DNA from: Bermanella sp. WJH001
GTDB taxonomy: Bacteria; Pseudomonadota; Gammaproteobacteria; Pseudomonadales; Oceanobacteraceae
Direction: 5' to 3'
Assembly: GCF_030070105.1 (NCBI RefSeq)
Contig: NZ_JASJOO010000003.1
Span: forward strand, 295,155 to 359,154
Length of the DNA: 64,000 bases
Shown here: piece by piece, positions 54,283-64,000 of the stretch
How positions within the stretch are numbered: position 1 is the stretch's first letter
Layout of the letters: each line of letters opens with the position of its first letter
Translations under genes and position numbers: made by a program
The notes under the pieces: generated by a model
Database searches by the model: none
The model's input: only the letters and a program-made list of their open reading frames with translations
Told to the model about the DNA's origin: nothing

Positions 54283-55602
54283 TCAGCCGCCAATACCTTT
54301 CAAGTTTGACTTCTTCATAAGGCTTTCGTACTGATGAGACATCAGATGAGATTGCACTTGTGACATAAAGTCCATGACTACAACCACTACGATAAGTAGG
54401 GATGTACCACCAAAGTAGAAGGGCACGTCGGCCGCCACCACCAAGAATTGGGGCAGCAATGATACAGCAGTTATGTATAAAGCGCCAAATAAAGTTAATC
54501 GACCTAGCACACCATCAACATATTGGGCTGTTTGTAGTCCCGGACGGATACCTGGGATAAAGGCCCCAGACTTCTTAAGGTTCTCCGATATGTCCTTGCT
54601 GTTAAACATCAAGGCCGTATAGAAGTAGCAGAAGAAGATTACCGCTAGAGAAAACAAGATTAGATACAAGGGTTGGCTCGGCCCAAGGGCCAGAGATACA
54701 TCTTGTAACCATTCCATACCTTCTGTACGTCCAAACCACTGACCGATCGAAGCCGGAAATAGTAGGATAGAAGAAGCGAAGATAGGTGGAATAACACCTG
54801 CCATGTTAATTTTAAGTGGTAAGTGACTGCTTTGAGCCGCAAAAACTTTGCGACCTTGCTGACGCTTAGCGTAATTGATTGCAATGCGACGTTGACCACG
54901 TTCTACGAACACAACAAACGCAACAATCAATACTGCAAGTACGGCAATGGCTAACAACAATGCGATGTTAGTATCACCCTGACGAGCAGATTCAAAAGAT
55001 TGACCGATGGCACCAGGCAAGCCTGCAACGATACCGGCAAAAATCAGCAGCGAAATACCGTTACCGATACCACGCTCAGTCACTTGTTCGCCTAACCACA
55101 TTAAGAAAACAGCGCCACATACAAACGATGAAACAGCTGTTAAATAGTAAAGTGGTGAGGCGTCAAAAGACACACCCTGACTAGCCAAGCCTGCGGATAC
55201 ACCGAAGCCTTGGACTAGCGCTAACAGCACAGTGCCGTAGCGAGTGTACTGACTGATTTTACGACGACCAGCTTCACCCTCTTTTTTGAGGGCTTCGAGA
55301 TGCGGGCTCACCGCCGACAATAACTGCATGATAATCGATGCAGAAATATACGGCATGATACCTAGCGCGAAAATCGACATTCTTTCCAGTGCACCACCAG
55401 AGAACATGTTGAACATGCTCAAGATGGTGCCTTGGTTTTGTTCGAATAACGCTGCTAGACGATCAGGGTTAATACCTGGTACCGGAATATGAGCGCCGAT
55501 ACGGTATACGACAATCGCAATGATAACGAATTTGATACGAGACCAAAGTTCGCCTAATCCTGCGGGTGCCGCACCTGTTGGTAGTGAGCCTTGCTTAGCC
55601 AT
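54283..55602 (-). CDS. secY: Preprotein translocase subunit SecY
   Basis: 439 residues with ten membrane helices; plug-region [23 protein letters not shown], and cytoplasmic loops [20 protein letters not shown] and [23 protein letters not shown]. Central pore of SecYEG that exports the many signal-peptide and lipoprotein precursors seen here. Between rplO and rpmJ. Confidence 0.99.
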   Translation of the reverse strand: MAKQGSLPTGAAPAGLGELWSRIKFVIIAIVVYRIGAHIPVPGINPDRLAALFEQNQGTILSMFNMFSGGALERMSIFALGIMPYISASIIMQLLSAVSPHLEALKKEGEAGRRKISQYTRYGTVLLALVQGFGVSAGLASQGVSFDASPLYYLTAVSSFVCGAVFLMWLGEQVTERGIGNGISLLIFAGIVAGLPGAIGQSFESARQGDTNIALLLAIAVLAVLIVAFVVFVERGQRRIAINYAKRQQGRKVFAAQSSHLPLKINMAGVIPPIFASSILLFPASIGQWFGRTEGMEWLQDVSLALGPSQPLYLILFSLAVIFFCYFYTALMFNSKDISENLKKSGAFIPGIRPGLQTAQYVDGVLGRLTLFGALYITAVSLLPQFLVVAADVPFYFGGTSLLIVVVVVMDFMSQVQSHLMSHQYESLMKKSNLKGIGG

Positions 55603-55614
55603 CTAAAATGGTCC

Positions 55615-56049
55615 TTATTCTTCGATTTTACCGCCAGCGGCTTCAATTGCAGCTTGTGCACCTTTGGTCACTTTAAGACCTTTAACGGTTACAGCTTTAT
55701 TGATTTCGCCAGATAGAATCACACGTGCACGCTTGATTTTGTCACCGATGATATCGGCTTTTTTCAATGCGTCCAGGTCTACTACGTCTACACCAGCAGC
55801 CGCTAATTCGTTAAGACGAATTTCAGCAACGTACTGAGCTTGACGTGAAGTAAAACCAAATTTTGGTAGACGACGCTGTAAAGGCATCTGACCACCCTCG
55901 AAACCAGGCTTCACGCGGCCGCCTGAACGAGATTTCTGACCTTTGTGACCACGTCCGCCAGTCTTTCCTAAGCCGCTACCGATACCACGGCCAACACGCT
56001 TGCTAGAAGGACGAGAACCTGGTGCTGGGCTAAGAGCATTAAGTTTCAT
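55615..56049 (-). CDS. rplO: 50S ribosomal protein uL15
   Basis: 144 residues; the Gly/Lys-rich extended N-terminus ([25 protein letters not shown]) and [11 protein letters not shown] are typical. Starts one base after the rpmD stop. Confidence 0.99.
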   Translation of the reverse strand: MKLNALSPAPGSRPSSKRVGRGIGSGLGKTGGRGHKGQKSRSGGRVKPGFEGGQMPLQRRLPKFGFTSRQAQYVAEIRLNELAAAGVDVVDLDALKKADIIGDKIKRARVILSGEINKAVTVKGLKVTKGAQAAIEAAGGKIEE

Positions 56050-56050
56050 A

Positions 56051-56230
56051 TTACTCTGCCTCCACTTTCACCATGTAGTAAACCTTGTTGATCATGCCGC
56101 GAACCGCGTCAGTATCTTCAAGTTCTACTGTGTGACCAATACGGCGAAGCCCTAAGCCTTTCATCGTAGCGATGTGCTTTGGTAGCTTGCCAATAGTACT
56201 GCGAGTTTGTGTTACTTTAACTTTTGCCAT
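56051..56230 (-). CDS. rpmD: 50S ribosomal protein uL30
   Basis: 59 residues, read directly. [19 protein letters not shown], then [16 protein letters not shown] and [14 protein letters not shown] match uL30. Stop lies one base before the rplO start and 6 bases after rpsE, as usual for the spc operon. Confidence 0.97.
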   Translation of the reverse strand: MAKVKVTQTRSTIGKLPKHIATMKGLGLRRIGHTVELEDTDAVRGMINKVYYMVKVEAE

Positions 56231-56236
56231 GTCGGA

Positions 56237-56746
56237 TTACCCCAGAATTTCTTCTACAGATTTACCGCGCTTGGCAGCTACCTGTTCAGGACTACGCATT
56301 TCACGAAGACCATTCACAGTAGCACGTACTACGTTCACCGGATTGGTTGAGCCGTAGCACTTCGCTAACACGTTATGTACACCTACGATTTCAAGTACGG
56401 CACGCATTGCGCCACCGGCAATAATACCAGTACCTTGAGATGCAGGCTGCATGTACACCTTAGAAGCACCATGACGGGCTTTTACTGGGTACTGCAACGT
56501 ATCGCCATCAAGCTGTACAGTGATCATGTTGCGTTTTGCTTGTTCCATTGCTTTTTGAATTGCAGTTGGAACTTCGCGCGCTTTACCACGACCGAAACCT
56601 ACTTTGCCTTTACCATCGCCCACTACGGTTAACGCAGTGAAACCGAAGATACGGCCACCTTTTACTACTTTTGCAACGCGGTTAACTTGGACTAGCTTCT
56701 CTTGAAGGTCGCCTTCGCCATTGCGTTCTACACGTTCATTTGCCAT
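56237..56746 (-). CDS. rpsE: 30S ribosomal protein uS5
   Basis: 169 residues. [29 protein letters not shown] is the double-strand RNA-binding domain, and [19 protein letters not shown] the C-terminal domain. Located near the decoding region; mutations in this protein affect spectinomycin response. Confidence 0.99.
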   Translation of the reverse strand: MANERVERNGEGDLQEKLVQVNRVAKVVKGGRIFGFTALTVVGDGKGKVGFGRGKAREVPTAIQKAMEQAKRNMITVQLDGDTLQYPVKARHGASKVYMQPASQGTGIIAGGAMRAVLEIVGVHNVLAKCYGSTNPVNVVRATVNGLREMRSPEQVAAKRGKSVEEILG

Positions 56747-56758
56747 GTTAATCGCCCC

Positions 56759-57109
56759 TTAGAATTCCAGGCCGCCTTCGCGGGCTGCATCTGCTAAAGC
56801 TTTTAGACGACCGTGGTATTTAAAACCAGAGCGATCAAAAGCTACTTTTTTGATGCCTTTTGCAATCGCACGCTCAGCAATTAGCTGGCCTACTTTTGCT
56901 GCGGCTTCAGCATTACCGGTTTTACCTTCACGTAGATCTTTCTCTACAGTAGAAGCGGTTGCTAAAACTTGAGCACCATCGGACGAAATAATCTGAGCGT
57001 AAATATGACGTGGAGTACGGTTTACACACAGACGGGTCACACCTAGTTCGCGCATCTTGATGCGAGAACGGCGAGCACGACGAATACGCGCTATTTTCTT
57101 CTCGTTCAT
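56759..57109 (-). CDS. rplR: 50S ribosomal protein uL18
   Basis: 116 residues; [21 protein letters not shown] and [28 protein letters not shown]. Binds 5S rRNA. Spaced 12 bases before rpsE. Confidence 0.99.
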   Translation of the reverse strand: MNEKKIARIRRARRSRIKMRELGVTRLCVNRTPRHIYAQIISSDGAQVLATASTVEKDLREGKTGNAEAAAKVGQLIAERAIAKGIKKVAFDRSGFKYHGRLKALADAAREGGLEF

Positions 57110-57119
57110 GATCTAAACC

Positions 57120-57653
57120 CTATTTCTTCTTGGCTTCTTTACGACGTACATTTTCGTCAGCATAACGAACACCCTTACCTTTATAAGGCTCTGGTGGACG
57201 GTAACCGCGAATTTCCGCTGCAACTTGACCTACTTTTTGTTTATCCAAACCTTTGATAACAATCTCAGTTTGAGTAGGAGTTTCAGCAGTTACGCCTTCT
57301 GGAAGCTCATAATCAACAGGGTGAGAAAAACCTAGCGTTAGATTCAAGGTTGAACCTGTCGCTTTTGCACGGTAACCAACACCTTGCAAAATAAGTTTCT
57401 TTTCAAAACCCTGACTAACACCAGTCACCATATTGCTGACCAATGAACGGAATGTACCTGCTAATGCATTAGACTTTTTGCCACCATCTGTTGGTGCAAA
57501 AGTAATTACATTGTCTTCTTGCTTGATAGCTACAGAAGAATGCAGATCTAAATCTAACGATCCTTGCTTACCTTTTACAGTGATCTGAGCGTCAGAAAGC
57601 TTAACTTCTACGCCAGCTGGTAAGGTAACAGGAGCTTTTGCTACTCGAGACAT
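57120..57653 (-). CDS. rplF: 50S ribosomal protein uL6
   Basis: 177 residues; two uL6 domains, ending [30 protein letters not shown], which is the conserved C-terminal signature. Near the factor-binding site. 10 bases before rplR. Confidence 0.99.
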   Translation of the reverse strand: MSRVAKAPVTLPAGVEVKLSDAQITVKGKQGSLDLDLHSSVAIKQEDNVITFAPTDGGKKSNALAGTFRSLVSNMVTGVSQGFEKKLILQGVGYRAKATGSTLNLTLGFSHPVDYELPEGVTAETPTQTEIVIKGLDKQKVGQVAAEIRGYRPPEPYKGKGVRYADENVRRKEAKKK

Positions 57654-57665
57654 CTCAAACTCCCC

Positions 57666-58058
57666 TTAGAATACCGTACAGATCACTTCACCACCGATAC
57701 CAGCGGCACGGGCAGCACGATCGGTCATGATGCCTTTAGAAGTAGAAATGATTGCGATGCCTAGGCCCGCTTCTACTTTAGGCAGTTCAGTTGTCGCCTT
57801 GTAAGTACGAAGACCTGGACGAGAAACACGCTTGATGCTCTCAATAACAGGCTTACCTTCGTAGTACTTAAGGTCGATGTTTAAAGTCGGTTTAACGTCT
57901 CCGTCAACCTTATAATCTGCAATGTAACCTTCGTTCTTAAGAACTTCAGCTACAGACGCCTTCACTTTGGAAGAAGGCATTGCAACAGTGGCTTTACCAG
58001 CGCCCTGCGCATTGCGAATACGAGTAATCATATCCGCCAAAGTATCTTGCATACTCAT
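57666..58058 (-). CDS. rpsH: 30S ribosomal protein uS8
   Basis: 130 residues; [21 protein letters not shown] and the C-terminal [26 protein letters not shown]. In E. coli S8 represses the spc operon by binding its own mRNA. A 66-base leader separates it from rpsN and contains a hairpin. Confidence 0.99.
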   Translation of the reverse strand: MSMQDTLADMITRIRNAQGAGKATVAMPSSKVKASVAEVLKNEGYIADYKVDGDVKPTLNIDLKYYEGKPVIESIKRVSRPGLRTYKATTELPKVEAGLGIAIISTSKGIMTDRAARAAGIGGEVICTVF

Positions 58059-58091
58059 GCTTTAACCTCTCTGTTGTGCAGCGACCCAATT

Positions 58092-58111
58092 GCCCGGCCG
58101 ATGAGCCGGGC
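58092..58111 (-). promoter_or_regulatory. GC-rich hairpin between rpsN and rpsH
   Basis: Seven-base perfect stem GCCCGGC/GCCGGGC with a six-base loop in the 66-base gap before rpsH. There is no T-run. It could stabilise or process the polycistronic mRNA; a control function is only a suggestion. Confidence 0.45.
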
Positions 58112-58124
58112 TACTGGGGAATGC

Positions 58125-58430
58125 TTACCAACTGGCCTTTTTAAGACCTGGGATGTTGCCCATCATGCCTTGCTCGCGAATCATAATACGAGAAAGCTTG
58201 AATTTACGGTACACGCCATGTGGGCGGCCCGTCATTTGACAACGGTTTTGTAAGCGGCTCTTAGAAGAGTCACGTGGCAATTTTTGTAGCGCCATTTGCG
58301 CATTCCATACGTCTTCTTCAGAAGACGCAGGGCTTTTAATAATTGCCAGTAACGCTTCACGCTTCTCAGCGTATTTAGCCACTAGTTTTTCGCGCTTCAG
58401 CTCGCGCTGTTTCATCGAAATCTTAGCCAT
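58125..58430 (-). CDS. rpsN: 30S ribosomal protein uS14 (zinc-free form)
   Basis: 101 residues; [29 protein letters not shown] and GLKKASW. Only one Cys is present, so it is the long, non-zinc type found in most gammaproteobacteria. Confidence 0.99.
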   Translation of the reverse strand: MAKISMKQRELKREKLVAKYAEKREALLAIIKSPASSEEDVWNAQMALQKLPRDSSKSRLQNRCQMTGRPHGVYRKFKLSRIMIREQGMMGNIPGLKKASW

Positions 58431-58441
58431 AGTCCTACTCC

Positions 58442-58981
58442 TTAGTTACGGAACGGGAAGTTCAGTGCACGAAGTAGAGCACGGCCTTCGTCGTTAGTAC
58501 GCGCAGTAGTGGTCACAGTGATGTCTAGACCACGAACTTTATCCACTTTATCGTATTCGATTTCAGGGAAAATGATCTGCTCTTTAACACCCATGCTGTA
58601 GTTACCACGGCCGTCGAACGATTTACCGTTCAAGCCACGGAAGTCACGTACACGCGGAAGGGCGATGTCAACCAAGCGATCCATGAACTCCCACATGCGG
58701 TCTGCACGTAGAGTCACTTTACAGCCGATTGGCCAGCCTTCACGAACTTTAAAGCCGGCTACTGATTTACGAGCCTTAGTTACAACTACTTTTTGACCAG
58801 ATAGTTGTTCTAAGTCCGCTACAGCAGCGTCAACTTGTTTCTTATCACCGATGCCTTCACCCACACCCATGTTTAGGGTGATTTTGGTTACTTTTGGCAC
58901 TTCCATGATATTTTTGTAGCCAAATTCTTCTTGCAGCTTGGCTACCACTTCGCTTTTGTATAAATCTTTTAAACGAGACAT
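58442..58981 (-). CDS. rplE: 50S ribosomal protein uL5
   Basis: 179 residues, starting [17 protein letters not shown] at 58981; a longer in-frame extension reads into the rplX end and is rejected. Contains [11 protein letters not shown] and [26 protein letters not shown]. Binds 5S rRNA. 10 bases after rplX. Confidence 0.98.
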   Translation of the reverse strand: MSRLKDLYKSEVVAKLQEEFGYKNIMEVPKVTKITLNMGVGEGIGDKKQVDAAVADLEQLSGQKVVVTKARKSVAGFKVREGWPIGCKVTLRADRMWEFMDRLVDIALPRVRDFRGLNGKSFDGRGNYSMGVKEQIIFPEIEYDKVDKVRGLDITVTTTARTNDEGRALLRALNFPFRN

Positions 58982-58991
58982 TGTGGCACCC

Positions 58992-59309
58992 TTATGCGTC
59001 AACTTGTTCGCCAGTAGACTTGAAAATACGAACTTTTTGTCCGTCTTCAAGCACTGAGAAACCAACACGATCTGCTTTGCCAGACTTCGGGTTAAAGATA
59101 GCTACGTTAGAAGCTTGAATACCCGCTTCTTTTTCAACGATGCCACCTGGTTGACCCAAGTATGGATTTGGCTTTTGGTGTTTCTTAATCATGTTTACAC
59201 CAGCAACGATCAAACGACCGTTAGGAAGAACGCGGTTTACTTTACCACGTTTTCCTTTGTCTTTGCCGGCAACAACAATCACTTCATCTTCACGACGAAT
59301 CTTTTTCAT
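58992..59309 (-). CDS. rplX: 50S ribosomal protein uL24
   Basis: 105 residues; [32 protein letters not shown] is the KOW-type uL24 start at 59309. An earlier in-frame start would overlap rplN and is rejected. Confidence 0.98.
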   Translation of the reverse strand: MKKIRREDEVIVVAGKDKGKRGKVNRVLPNGRLIVAGVNMIKKHQKPNPYLGQPGGIVEKEAGIQASNVAIFNPKSGKADRVGFSVLEDGQKVRIFKSTGEQVDA

Positions 59310-59319
59310 TTTCAGTCTC

Positions 59320-59688
59320 CTAAAGTACTTCAGGAGCGAGTGATACAATCTTCATGAACTTTTCATTACGAAGTTCACGAGTCACAGGCCCGAAGATACG
59401 AGTACCGATTGGCGCTTGGCCTGCATTCAGCAAAACTGCAGCATTTGTGTCAAATTTGATCAAAGATCCATCTTGACGACGAACACCCGCTCTAGTGCGA
59501 ACGACAACAGCGTCTAGCACTTGACCTTTTTTAACTTTACCGCGAGGAATTGCTTCCTTAACAGTAACTTTAATCAGGTCACCTATGCGTGCATAACGAC
59601 GGTGAGAACCACCCAGTACTTTAATACACATTACGCGCTTTGCGCCGCTGTTATCAGCAACTTCAAGCATTGATTGTGTCTGAATCAT
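59320..59688 (-). CDS. rplN: 50S ribosomal protein uL14
   Basis: 122 residues; [33 protein letters not shown] is diagnostic. 10 bases before rplX and 27 after rpsQ. Confidence 0.99.
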   Translation of the reverse strand: MIQTQSMLEVADNSGAKRVMCIKVLGGSHRRYARIGDLIKVTVKEAIPRGKVKKGQVLDAVVVRTRAGVRRQDGSLIKFDTNAAVLLNAGQAPIGTRIFGPVTRELRNEKFMKIVSLAPEVL

Positions 59689-59715
59689 GGTTTATAGCTC
59701 CTATAATTCCTGGGC

Positions 59716-59976
59716 CTACACCTTGGTTGCACGTTCGTCGACGCTTACCAACATCCAAGTTTTGGATTTTGATAGCGGACGACATTCACGTACAGAAACG
59801 GTGTCGCCAATTTGGCATTCGTTCTGTTCGTCATGTGCGTGCAGCTTAGTGGAGCGTTTAACAAACTTACCGTAGATTGGGTGCTTAACGCGACGCTCAA
59901 TCAATACAGTAATGGTTTTGTCCATTTTGTCGCTAACGACCTTACCGGTAAGAGTACGTACAATCGCTTCAGCCAT
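59716..59976 (-). CDS. rpsQ: 30S ribosomal protein uS17
   Basis: 86 residues; [38 protein letters not shown] and [10 protein letters not shown] are typical. The ATG at 59976 has AGGTGA six to seven bases upstream; the ATG at 59982 is too close to that site. Confidence 0.98.
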   Translation of the reverse strand: MAEAIVRTLTGKVVSDKMDKTITVLIERRVKHPIYGKFVKRSTKLHAHDEQNECQIGDTVSVRECRPLSKSKTWMLVSVDERATKV

Positions 59977-59978
59977 AA

Positions 59979-60170
59979 TCATTCACCTGCTTTCTGGTTG
60001 ATGATGGTTTTAACGCGCGCAATATCGCGACGCACTTCTTTTAGCAAATGGGTTTGACCTAGTTGGCCAGTCGCCTTTTGCATGCGGTATTTAAATTGGT
60101 CCGCTAACAAGCCTTTCAACTCAACACTGAGTTCATCGGCAGATTTTTCACGTAAATCTTGTGCTTTCAT
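59979..60170 (-). CDS. rpmC: 50S ribosomal protein uL29
   Basis: 63 residues; [20 protein letters not shown] start, [19 protein letters not shown]. The ATG at 60170 overlaps the rplP stop (TGATG). Confidence 0.98.
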   Translation of the reverse strand: MKAQDLREKSADELSVELKGLLADQFKYRMQKATGQLGQTHLLKEVRRDIARVKTIINQKAGE

Positions 60171-60580
60171 CACATCACCGTCCGCGTAACAAATGTAGTT
60201 GAAACGGGTAGTTTGGCAGCAGCAAGTGTGAATGCTTCACGCGCTAGCTCTTCACTAACACCTTCCATCTCATAAAGGACACGACCTGGCTGAATCTGGC
60301 ATACCCAGTATTCAACGTTACCCTTACCTTTACCCTGACGAACCTCAAGAGGTTTGCTGGTAATCGGCTTATCTGGGAAGATACGAATCCAGATTTTACC
60401 ACCACGTTTAATCTTACGGTTCATCGCTCGACGAGCCGCTTCGATTTGACGAGCAGTGATGCGACCACGACCAGTAGCTTTAAGGCCAAATTCGCCAAAG
60501 CTAACTTTTGATCCCTTCGCAAGACCGCGGTTGCGGCCTTTCATCATTTTACGGAATTTTGTGCGTTTAGGTTGTAACAT
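60170..60580 (-). CDS. rplP: 50S ribosomal protein uL16
   Basis: 136 residues; [21 protein letters not shown] start, [38 protein letters not shown]. Near the peptidyl-transferase centre; its stop overlaps the rpmC start. Confidence 0.99.
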   Translation of the reverse strand: MLQPKRTKFRKMMKGRNRGLAKGSKVSFGEFGLKATGRGRITARQIEAARRAMNRKIKRGGKIWIRIFPDKPITSKPLEVRQGKGKGNVEYWVCQIQPGRVLYEMEGVSEELAREAFTLAAAKLPVSTTFVTRTVM

Positions 60581-60594
60581 CGTCTACGCTCCCC

Positions 60595-61287
60595 TTACTT
60601 CGCTTGGCGTTGCTTTTTAGCACCGCCACTTTTAGCGCGGGCACGAACTTCATCGATACCACCTAGGACTTCGCCTTTGAAGATCCAAACTTTGATGCCG
60701 ATAACACCATAAGTTGTGTGAGCTTCGTAGGTAGAGTAATCGATGTCGGCACGAAGTGTGTGTAAAGGTACACGACCTTCACGATACCACTCAGAACGTG
60801 CAATCTCTGCACCGCCTAAACGACCACTAACCTGGATTTTGATACCTTCAGCACCACCGCGCATTGCGTTTTGTACAGCACGCTTCATGGCACGACGGAA
60901 CATCACGCGACGCTCAAGCTGGCTAGCCACTGACTGACCAACTAGTTTTGCATCTAAATCCGGCTTGCGAATTTCTTCGATGTTTAGGTGAACGGGCACG
61001 CCCATCATTGCAGTTACGTCTTGACGTAACTTATCAACGTCTTCACCTTTTTTACCAATCACGATACCTGGACGGGCAGTGTGAATGGTGATTTTTGCAG
61101 TTTGAGCTGGACGCTCAATTACCACTTTACTTACTGATGCTTTTTCAAGGCGCTTTTCAATTACTGAACGCACTTTGATATCAGTTAGCAGTTGATCTGC
61201 ATATTTATCTTTGCCTGCATACCAAACAGAGTTGTGATCTTTGGTAATGCCCAGGCGTATACCTGTTGGATGTACTTTCTGACCCAT
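60595..61287 (-). CDS. rpsC: 30S ribosomal protein uS3
   Basis: 230 residues; [27 protein letters not shown]-type domain around [18 protein letters not shown], and C-terminal domain [17 protein letters not shown]. Forms part of the mRNA entry helicase region. 4-base gap after rplV. Confidence 0.99.
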   Translation of the reverse strand: MGQKVHPTGIRLGITKDHNSVWYAGKDKYADQLLTDIKVRSVIEKRLEKASVSKVVIERPAQTAKITIHTARPGIVIGKKGEDVDKLRQDVTAMMGVPVHLNIEEIRKPDLDAKLVGQSVASQLERRVMFRRAMKRAVQNAMRGGAEGIKIQVSGRLGGAEIARSEWYREGRVPLHTLRADIDYSTYEAHTTYGVIGIKVWIFKGEVLGGIDEVRARAKSGGAKKQRQAK

Positions 61288-61291
61288 GACC

Positions 61292-61624
61292 TTAGACCTC
61301 TGCTACCTTAACGGTGATATGACAAGTACGCTTTAGGATGCGATCTGCGCGTCCTTTCGCACGAGGGCGAATACGTTTCATAGTCATAGCTTCGTCAACA
61401 AAGATTGTTGAAACTTTCAGCTCGTCAACGTCAGCACCATCGTTGTGCTCAGCGTTAGCAATTGCAGACTCAAGAACTTTCTTGATTAACTCTGCACCCT
61501 TTTTAGGGCTGAAAGACAAAATGTTTAAAGCGTCTGCTACAGATTTACCGCGAATTTGATCGGCGACCAAACGGGCTTTCTGAGCAGATAAACGAGCGCT
61601 TTTTAATTTAGCGACTGTTTCCAT
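61292..61624 (-). CDS. rplV: 50S ribosomal protein uL22
   Basis: 110 residues; [27 protein letters not shown] and the extended loop [30 protein letters not shown], which lines the exit tunnel. Confidence 0.99.
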   Translation of the reverse strand: METVAKLKSARLSAQKARLVADQIRGKSVADALNILSFSPKKGAELIKKVLESAIANAEHNDGADVDELKVSTIFVDEAMTMKRIRPRAKGRADRILKRTCHITVKVAEV

Positions 61625-61629
61625 CTCAA

Positions 61630-61905
61630 TTACCTCTTGGCCTTTTTATCTGCAACATGACCCTTGTAAGTACGAGTTGCAGCGAATTCGCCCAACTTGT
61701 GACCTACCATTTCTTCGCTCACAATAACTGGCACGTGTTGACGGCCGTTATGTACTGCGATGGTCAATCCAACAAACTCTGGGAAAATAGTAGAGCGGCG
61801 AGACCAAGTTTTAATTGGCTTGCGGTCACCTTTTTCTAGAGCGGTCTCAACTTTCGCCATCAAATGATGATCAACGAAAGGACCTTTTTTCAATGAACGT
61901 GGCAT
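61630..61905 (-). CDS. rpsS: 30S ribosomal protein uS19
   Basis: 91 residues; [20 protein letters not shown] and [24 protein letters not shown], both diagnostic. Between rplB and rplV. Confidence 0.99.
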   Translation of the reverse strand: MPRSLKKGPFVDHHLMAKVETALEKGDRKPIKTWSRRSTIFPEFVGLTIAVHNGRQHVPVIVSEEMVGHKLGEFAATRTYKGHVADKKAKR

Positions 61906-61922
61906 CTAATTCACCCTATCCG

Positions 61923-62747
<825 letters not shown>

Positions 62748-62761
62748 CTTATCTACTCCTA

Positions 62762-63058
62762 TTACTCGACGTCAGCGAAGTCAATGTCGTGACCGTCAGC
62801 TAGGCTAACGTATGCTTTACGCACATCGTTACGCTTGCCAACACCACGCGCTGTACGCTTGGTTTTACCTTTAATGTTAAGCACTTGTACTGAACGAACT
62901 TTAACTTCGAACAATTGCTCAACAGCCGTTTTGATTTCTGGCTTGGTTGCATCAGGTGCTACACGGAATACGAACTGACCGCTCTTATCCGCTACAACTG
63001 TTGCTTTCTCAGAAATGTGAGGTCCAAGTAGAACTTTGTAGATACGCTCTTGGTTCAT
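62762..63058 (-). CDS. rplW: 50S ribosomal protein uL23
   Basis: 98 residues; [48 protein letters not shown]. Docking site for chaperones and SRP at the exit tunnel. Its start overlaps the rplD stop by 4 bases (ATGA). Confidence 0.99.
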   Translation of the reverse strand: MNQERIYKVLLGPHISEKATVVADKSGQFVFRVAPDATKPEIKTAVEQLFEVKVRSVQVLNIKGKTKRTARGVGKRNDVRKAYVSLADGHDIDFADVE

Positions 63059-63657
63059 CCTAACATCTCCTCAACTTTCTTAAGCGCTGATACAGTTACC
63101 AGTACTTTTTCGAAAGAAACCAGGCTCACTGGATCAACACCATTTGCTTCTGCTACAGCAACGTGTGGCACGTTACGAGAAGCTAGGTATAAGTTCTTGC
63201 TGATTTCAGAATCAACAATAAGAACCTTGTCTAAATCCAGGCCAGCAAGTTTAGCTGTGAATGCTTTAGTTTTGTGGTCTTCCACATCAAAGCTATCAAC
63301 TACTACTAAACGATCCTGACGAACAAGCTCAGACCAAATAGCCTGCATCGCTGCGCGATACATCTTTTTGTTTAATTTTTGATCATAGTCACGTGGACGA
63401 GCAGCGAATGTTACGCCACCTGAACGCCAGATTGGACTACGAGAAGTACCAGCACGCGCGCGGCCAGTACCTTTTTGACGCCATGGCTTAGCACCGCCAC
63501 CGCTTACATCAGAACGGCTCTTTTGTGCTTTAGAACCTTGACGTGCGCCAGCTAAGTACGCTGTTACCAACTGATGAACTAGAGACTCGTTGTAATCACG
63601 AGCAAAAGCTGCATCAGAAACTGTAACAGTGGAACCACCTTGAACATTGATATCCAT
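63055..63657 (-). CDS. rplD: 50S ribosomal protein uL4
   Basis: 200 residues; [40 protein letters not shown] is the conserved extended loop. In E. coli L4 represses the S10 operon; whether it does here cannot be told because the operon leader lies beyond the window. Confidence 0.99.
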   Translation of the reverse strand: MDINVQGGSTVTVSDAAFARDYNESLVHQLVTAYLAGARQGSKAQKSRSDVSGGGAKPWRQKGTGRARAGTSRSPIWRSGGVTFAARPRDYDQKLNKKMYRAAMQAIWSELVRQDRLVVVDSFDVEDHKTKAFTAKLAGLDLDKVLIVDSEISKNLYLASRNVPHVAVAEANGVDPVSLVSFEKVLVTVSALKKVEEMLG

Positions 63658-63668
63658 TGTTACTCCCC

Positions 63669-64000
63669 TTATCCGCGAGCTTTAATCGCTGGTTTAATGA
63701 TCAATTGACCACCAGTCGCACCTGGAAGCGCGCCTTTAACCAGAATTAAGTTGCTTTCCGCGTCTACACGAACAATCTCAAGGTTTTGAGTTGTTACGCG
63801 CTCTGCGCCCATGTGGCCTGCCATCTTTTTGCCTTTCCAAACACGACCAGGTGTTTGACATTGACCGATAGAACCAGGTGCACGGTGAGAAAGAGAGTTA
63901 CCGTGAGTCGCATCTTGCATGGAGAAATTCCAGCGCTTGATACCACCTTGGAAACCTTTACCTTTTGATGTGCCAGTAACATCAACAATTTGACCCGCTT
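63669..64000 (-). CDS. rplC: 50S ribosomal protein uL3, C-terminal part
   Basis: About 110 codons visible; the N-terminus lies beyond base 64000. [49 protein letters not shown] is the uL3 core, including the Gln in [10 protein letters not shown] that PrmB methylates in E. coli. 11-base gap to rplD. Second gene of the S10 operon. Confidence 0.98.
   Translation of the reverse strand, partial: AGQIVDVTGTSKGKGFQGGIKRWNFSMQDATHGNSLSHRAPGSIGQCQTPGRVWKGKKMAGHMGAERVTTQNLEIVRVDAESNLILVKGALPGATGGQLIIKPAIKARG

Overview
The window looks like chromosome of a marine-type gammaproteobacterium, most like the Oceanospirillales or a relative of Pseudomonas. This rests on gene order and protein families: ybeZ-ybeY-corC-lnt, leuS-lptE-holA, a complete S10/spc/alpha ribosomal block, and uvrA, a YajR-like MFS gene and ssb lying near one another. 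No database search was possible. Coding density is high, and no tRNA, rRNA, CRISPR array or transposase was seen.

Layout. 1-3118 (+): end of ybeZ, ybeY, corC and lnt, closed by a strong terminator. 3166-8812 (-): a small orphan, a di-haem cytochrome c, a very large orphan lipoprotein and a chemoreceptor with a C-terminal PilZ domain. 9022-14034 (+): leuS, lptE, holA and an orphan. 14128-18410 (-): a TonB-dependent receptor with a structured leader, a glutathionyl-hydroquinone reductase and an RmlD-like reductase. 18491-22269 (-): a two-component system whose kinase and regulator genes are separated by a secreted Asp/Glu-rich protein and a beta-barrel-like protein; an acidic lipoprotein diverges from it at 22422. 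23428-27696 (-): an RND efflux pump whose inner-membrane gene carries a frameshift. 28025-30866: a periplasmic solute-binding protein, two orphans and a repeat-rich gap with three 161-bp tandem repeats.

31775-42315 (-) is the most unusual part: six tightly packed genes, apparently one operon. In transcription order they are a UbiA-family prenyltransferase, a class I HMG-CoA reductase fused to an APH/choline-kinase-like domain, a rifampin-phosphotransferase-like ATP/His dikinase, a GNAT-fold protein, an OleC-like acyl-AMP ligase, and a CDP-alcohol phosphatidyltransferase fused to a CarS-like (CDP-archaeol synthase type) CTP transferase. The families suggest synthesis of an isoprenoid- or mevalonate-derived lipid; the product is unknown. 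The operon sits between ssb and the MFS gene, which as I recall are neighbours next to uvrA in Pseudomonas, so it looks like an insertion into a conserved locus.

42745-51092: the YajR-like transporter (-), a CsgD-like regulator (+), uvrA (+), a DUF3144 protein, an AT-rich orphan, a 1.4-kb non-coding array of about 263-bp degenerate repeats, and a DUF3817 membrane protein. 51175-64000 (-): rplQ, rpoA, rpsD, rpsK, rpsM, rpmJ, secY, rplO, rpmD, rpsE, rplR, rplF, rpsH, rpsN, rplE, rplX, rplN, rpsQ, rpmC, rplP, rpsC, rplV, rpsS, rplB, rplW, rplD and the end of rplC, transcribed toward lower coordinates. rpmJ and rpmD were found by direct reading.
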